In this document: positions 62,295 through 64,000 of the stretch, one piece after another | Numbering within the stretch: position 1 is the first letter of the stretch | How the letters are laid out: the number at the start of each line of letters is the position of its first letter | From: Paenibacillus contaminans | GTDB taxonomy: Bacteria > Bacillota > Bacilli > Paenibacillales > NBRC-103111 | Length of the DNA: 64,000 bases | Direction: 5' to 3' | Assembly: GCF_003285015.1 (NCBI RefSeq) | Contig: NZ_QMFB01000033.1 | Span: forward strand, 40,518 to 104,517 | The notes under the pieces: model-generated | The model's database searches: none | What the model saw: only the letters and a program-made list of their open reading frames with translations | Told to the model about the DNA's origin: nothing | Made by a program: the position numbers and the translations under genes

Positions 62295-62894
62295 TTGTAT
62301 TACCCGGAACCTATTGCGAAATTAATCGATGCATTCGGCAAGCTTCCTGGTGTCGGACCGAAGACGGCGGGGCGTCTCGCTTTCCACGTCCTGCGGATGA
62401 AAGAAGAGCAGGTCGTCGATTTTGCCAAAGCGTTGGTTAATGTAAAGCGAAATCTTCACTACTGTTCGGTATGCTGCAACATTACCGATATCGACCCGTG
62501 CCGGGTTTGCCAGGACAAAAGCAGGGACGGGTCGGTCATTTGCGTCGTTCAGGAGCCTAAAGACTTGGTGGCGATGGAACGCACGAAGGAATTCGGCGGT
62601 TATTACCATGTGCTGCACGGCGCGATTTCGCCGATGGAAGGAATCGGTCCGGACGAAATTTATATTGCGGAGCTTCTTAAGAGGCTGGGCGATGAGCAGG
62701 TGCAGGAGCTTATTTTGGCGACGAATCCGAATATCGAGGGCGAAGCGACGGCCATGTATTTATCCAGGCTCGTCAAGCCTTTCGGTCTGAAGGTAACGCG
62801 GATTGCGCACGGCTTGCCGGTCGGCGGCGATCTGGAGTATGCGGACGAAGTGACGCTAACCAAGGCGCTTGAAGGCAGGCGCGAACTGAATTGA
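62295..62894 (+). CDS. recR: Recombination protein RecR
   Basis: 199 residues. Helix-hairpin-helix LPGVGPKTAGRLAFH, zinc finger CSVCCNITDIDPCRVC (four Cys), TOPRIM domain (VVQEPKDLVAMERT; ATNPNIEGEATAMYL), and C-terminal GLPVGGDLEYADEVTL. It acts with RecF and RecO in recombinational repair. The TTG start follows GAGGGAGC. Confidence 0.97.
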   Translation: MYYPEPIAKLIDAFGKLPGVGPKTAGRLAFHVLRMKEEQVVDFAKALVNVKRNLHYCSVCCNITDIDPCRVCQDKSRDGSVICVVQEPKDLVAMERTKEFGGYYHVLHGAISPMEGIGPDEIYIAELLKRLGDEQVQELILATNPNIEGEATAMYLSRLVKPFGLKVTRIAHGLPVGGDLEYADEVTLTKALEGRRELN

Positions 62895-62905
62895 CGTTAG
62901 CACGA

Positions 62906-62942
62906 GAGCTTCTTGCGGTTTTTGCCGCAAGGGCTCTTTTTT
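62906..62942 (+). terminator. Terminator of dnaX-ybaB-recR
   Basis: AGAGC..CTTGCGG pairs with CCGCAAG..GCTCT around TTTTTG, followed by T6. Confidence 0.88.
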
Positions 62943-63149
62943 ATTATGCGGATAACGAGCTGGAGTATATTTTTCTGGATTGACAGGGGGATCCCTTGTC
63001 GATTGTTATTCGGATATTGCAATTCCGAAAACGTTGAGGCAGTTGAAGCAGGGTGTTTTTTTAGCGAGAGTATGGTTCTAAAAAAGGGAAGTCCCGCCTA
63101 TATGTATAGAAGAATGCTGTCTTTCGACTATGCGAGGAGGGGTAAACGC

Positions 63150-63437
63150 ATGACGCTGTTGTTCAAAAAGCGTTCGAACCAGGAAGAAGAGGACAAGCAG
63201 CTGCTTGTGAAGGAGATTCGCAAAGCGCATCTCGAATGGCTGGCGGCTCAAATGCGACTGGACTGGGTGCTGGAGCATGACGAGATCGATTATGCCGTTT
63301 ACGCTATGGAAGCTGCTGAGAAAAAGTACGAGATGCTGCTTCGCCAAGCCAAAAAGCTGAATTGGGACAAAGCTCCGTTCTCGGTGCATGAACCGGTCGA
63401 TTCGTCCGTTCCGTTTTTGCGCACGTATCATTTCTAA
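63150..63437 (+). CDS. yaaL: DUF2508 family protein (YaaL-like)
   Basis: 95 residues. A helical protein with EEDKQLLVKEIRKAHLEW and RLDWVLEHDEIDYAVY, the DUF2508 pattern, matching Bacillus YaaL between recR and bofA. The function is unknown. The frame is open from 62913, but ATG 63150 follows GAGGAGGGG and the upstream translation crosses the terminator. Confidence 0.9.
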   Translation: MTLLFKKRSNQEEEDKQLLVKEIRKAHLEWLAAQMRLDWVLEHDEIDYAVYAMEAAEKKYEMLLRQAKKLNWDKAPFSVHEPVDSSVPFLRTYHF

Positions 63438-63501
63438 GTTTATTTAACGGCTAAAGGTCCGTGGGAATTGAAGGTAAAGCTTTACGATTCGGAGGGGTTT
63501 T

Positions 63502-63765
63502 ATGCAATCGATTTGGTGGATGGTGTTCATCGTATCGTTCTCGCTGTTGATTTTGCTGTTGTTGAGAAGCAGACTGTCCGTCCAGTGGCTGGCTTACGTA
63601 GGGTTGAACGTTGTAGTCGCCGGACTGCTGCTCTACTTGGTCGATTGGGCGGGGAGCTCCTATCAGTTCCATATTCCGATCAATGTCCCGACTCTTGCGG
63701 TTGTGGCCATTCTCGGGGTTCCGGGTCTTGCTTTATTGGCGGCGGTAAAGCTTGTCGTCATATAA
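63502..63765 (+). CDS. bofA: Pro-sigma-K processing inhibitor BofA
   Basis: 87 residues with hydrophobic segments at about 5-22 and 28-48. A C-terminal NVPTLAVVAILGVPGLALLA region is the conserved core of BofA. It sits in the outer forespore membrane and holds back SpoIVFB cleavage of pro-sigma-K. The ATG at 63502 follows GAGGGGTTTT. In Bacillus an rRNA operon follows bofA, and the sequence here ends in rRNA-type promoters. Confidence 0.95.
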   Translation: MQSIWWMVFIVSFSLLILLLLRSRLSVQWLAYVGLNVVVAGLLLYLVDWAGSSYQFHIPINVPTLAVVAILGVPGLALLAAVKLVVI

Positions 63766-63810
63766 AGCAGGGAGGTTTAGCCGATGGAAAAATAATTTCG
63801 TATAAAAAGC

Positions 63811-63840
63811 TTGCATTCGGTATGCGGAATGTGATACATT
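63811..63840 (+). promoter_or_regulatory. rRNA-type promoter P1
   Basis: TTGCAT, 18-base spacer, TACATT. With the second promoter downstream it fits the tandem promoters of an rrn operon that would start beyond the window edge. Confidence 0.55.
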
Positions 63841-63943
63841 ACTTCTTGCCGCTTCTGAGGCGGACAAGCAACAAAGCAAGCGCAAGACGCCCGTTAGAAC
63901 GCTGTCTGTAAGGCGGCGGACGAAATCGGTTGAAAAAAAGTGC

Positions 63944-63973
63944 TTGCAATGAGAAAGAACAATGTGTTATAGT
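63944..63973 (+). promoter_or_regulatory. rRNA-type promoter P2
   Basis: TTGCAA, 18-base spacer, TATAGT, within the A-rich context TTGAAAAAAAGTGCTTG typical of Paenibacillus/Bacillus rRNA promoters. A 16S rRNA gene is expected shortly beyond base 64000; it is not in the window. Confidence 0.65.
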
Positions 63974-64000
63974 ATAAAAGTCGCTTTTGAGGCGATACTC

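Noticed and set aside
62913..63149. Extended N terminus of the DUF2508 protein from 62913
   Set aside because: The extension crosses the recR terminator, and a strong ribosome binding site precedes ATG 63150.
63780..64000. Start of a 16S rRNA gene inside the window
   Set aside because: Only promoter-like sequence is visible; no conserved 16S 5' sequence is reached before the end.

Overview
The window reads as chromosomal DNA of a GC-rich, endospore-forming Firmicute, most likely Paenibacillus or a close relative (Paenibacillaceae). The evidence is direct. It carries Spo0F with the phospho-acceptor at residue 54, BofA, a YhcN-type lipoprotein and a large Bacillus-type SRP RNA. It has a YesM/YesN two-component pair beside a sugar ABC transporter, and the gene order rpoE-pyrG-spo0F-fbaA-murA-rho-rpmE. 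That order runs into ffs-(kinase)-dnaX-ybaB-recR-yaaL-bofA and then rRNA-type promoters. Ribosome binding sites are strong GGAGG types and TTG/GTG starts are frequent. Everything below is reading by eye; no search or folding program was run.

Layout. 0-7 kb: tail of an M3 oligoendopeptidase, rluF, a DUF421 membrane protein, and a SWIM zinc-finger/SNF2 helicase pair. 7-13 kb: a secreted Ig-like/dockerin-like protein, a TPR glycosyltransferase and two large non-coding repeat arrays (a 72-bp hairpin-rich family and about 25 copies of a 41-bp unit). 13-17.5 kb: a DinB-like protein, a membrane protein, a GNAT, and a four-gene operon (unknown protein, Ser/Gly-rich lipoprotein-like protein, ATP-grasp glutathionylspermidine-synthase-like ligase, DUF350 membrane protein) that resembles the Escherichia coli yjfLMC/ygiBC groups. 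17.7-24.6 kb: sugar-binding lipoprotein, two permeases, and YesM/YesN-type kinase and regulator. 24.7-31.2 kb: a secreted hydrolase, DUF4127 protein, LacI regulator and FAD oxidoreductase. 31.4-47.2 kb: NlpC/P60 hydrolase under a c-di-AMP (ydaO) riboswitch, M1 peptidase, ywhD, CorC/HlyC-type protein, DUF1836 regulator, MFS transporter, EcsC, class A PBP, speE, AraC regulator and a DUF1934 protein. 47.3-64 kb: a subtilisin-like protease, then the conserved housekeeping/sporulation block.

How parts work together. The ABC transporter and the YesMN pair look like one sugar uptake and sensing unit. LacI, DUF4127 and the FAD oxidoreductase look like a second, divergently arranged metabolic unit. 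Spo0F and a soluble PAS histidine kinase 7 kb apart may both belong to the sporulation phosphorelay. dnaX-ybaB-recR form a replication/repair operon. Regulation is readable at several sites: a pyrG promoter with a GGGC start and attenuator, a ydaO riboswitch, rpmE and SRP promoters, matching palindromes between the CorC-type gene and DUF1836, and a terminator whose 3' arm contains the ribosome binding site of the next gene.

No phage, insertion sequence, CRISPR array, tRNA or rRNA gene body was seen. The most distinctive material is the intergenic repeat DNA (three unrelated families) and the ATP-grasp/lipoprotein/DUF350 operon.
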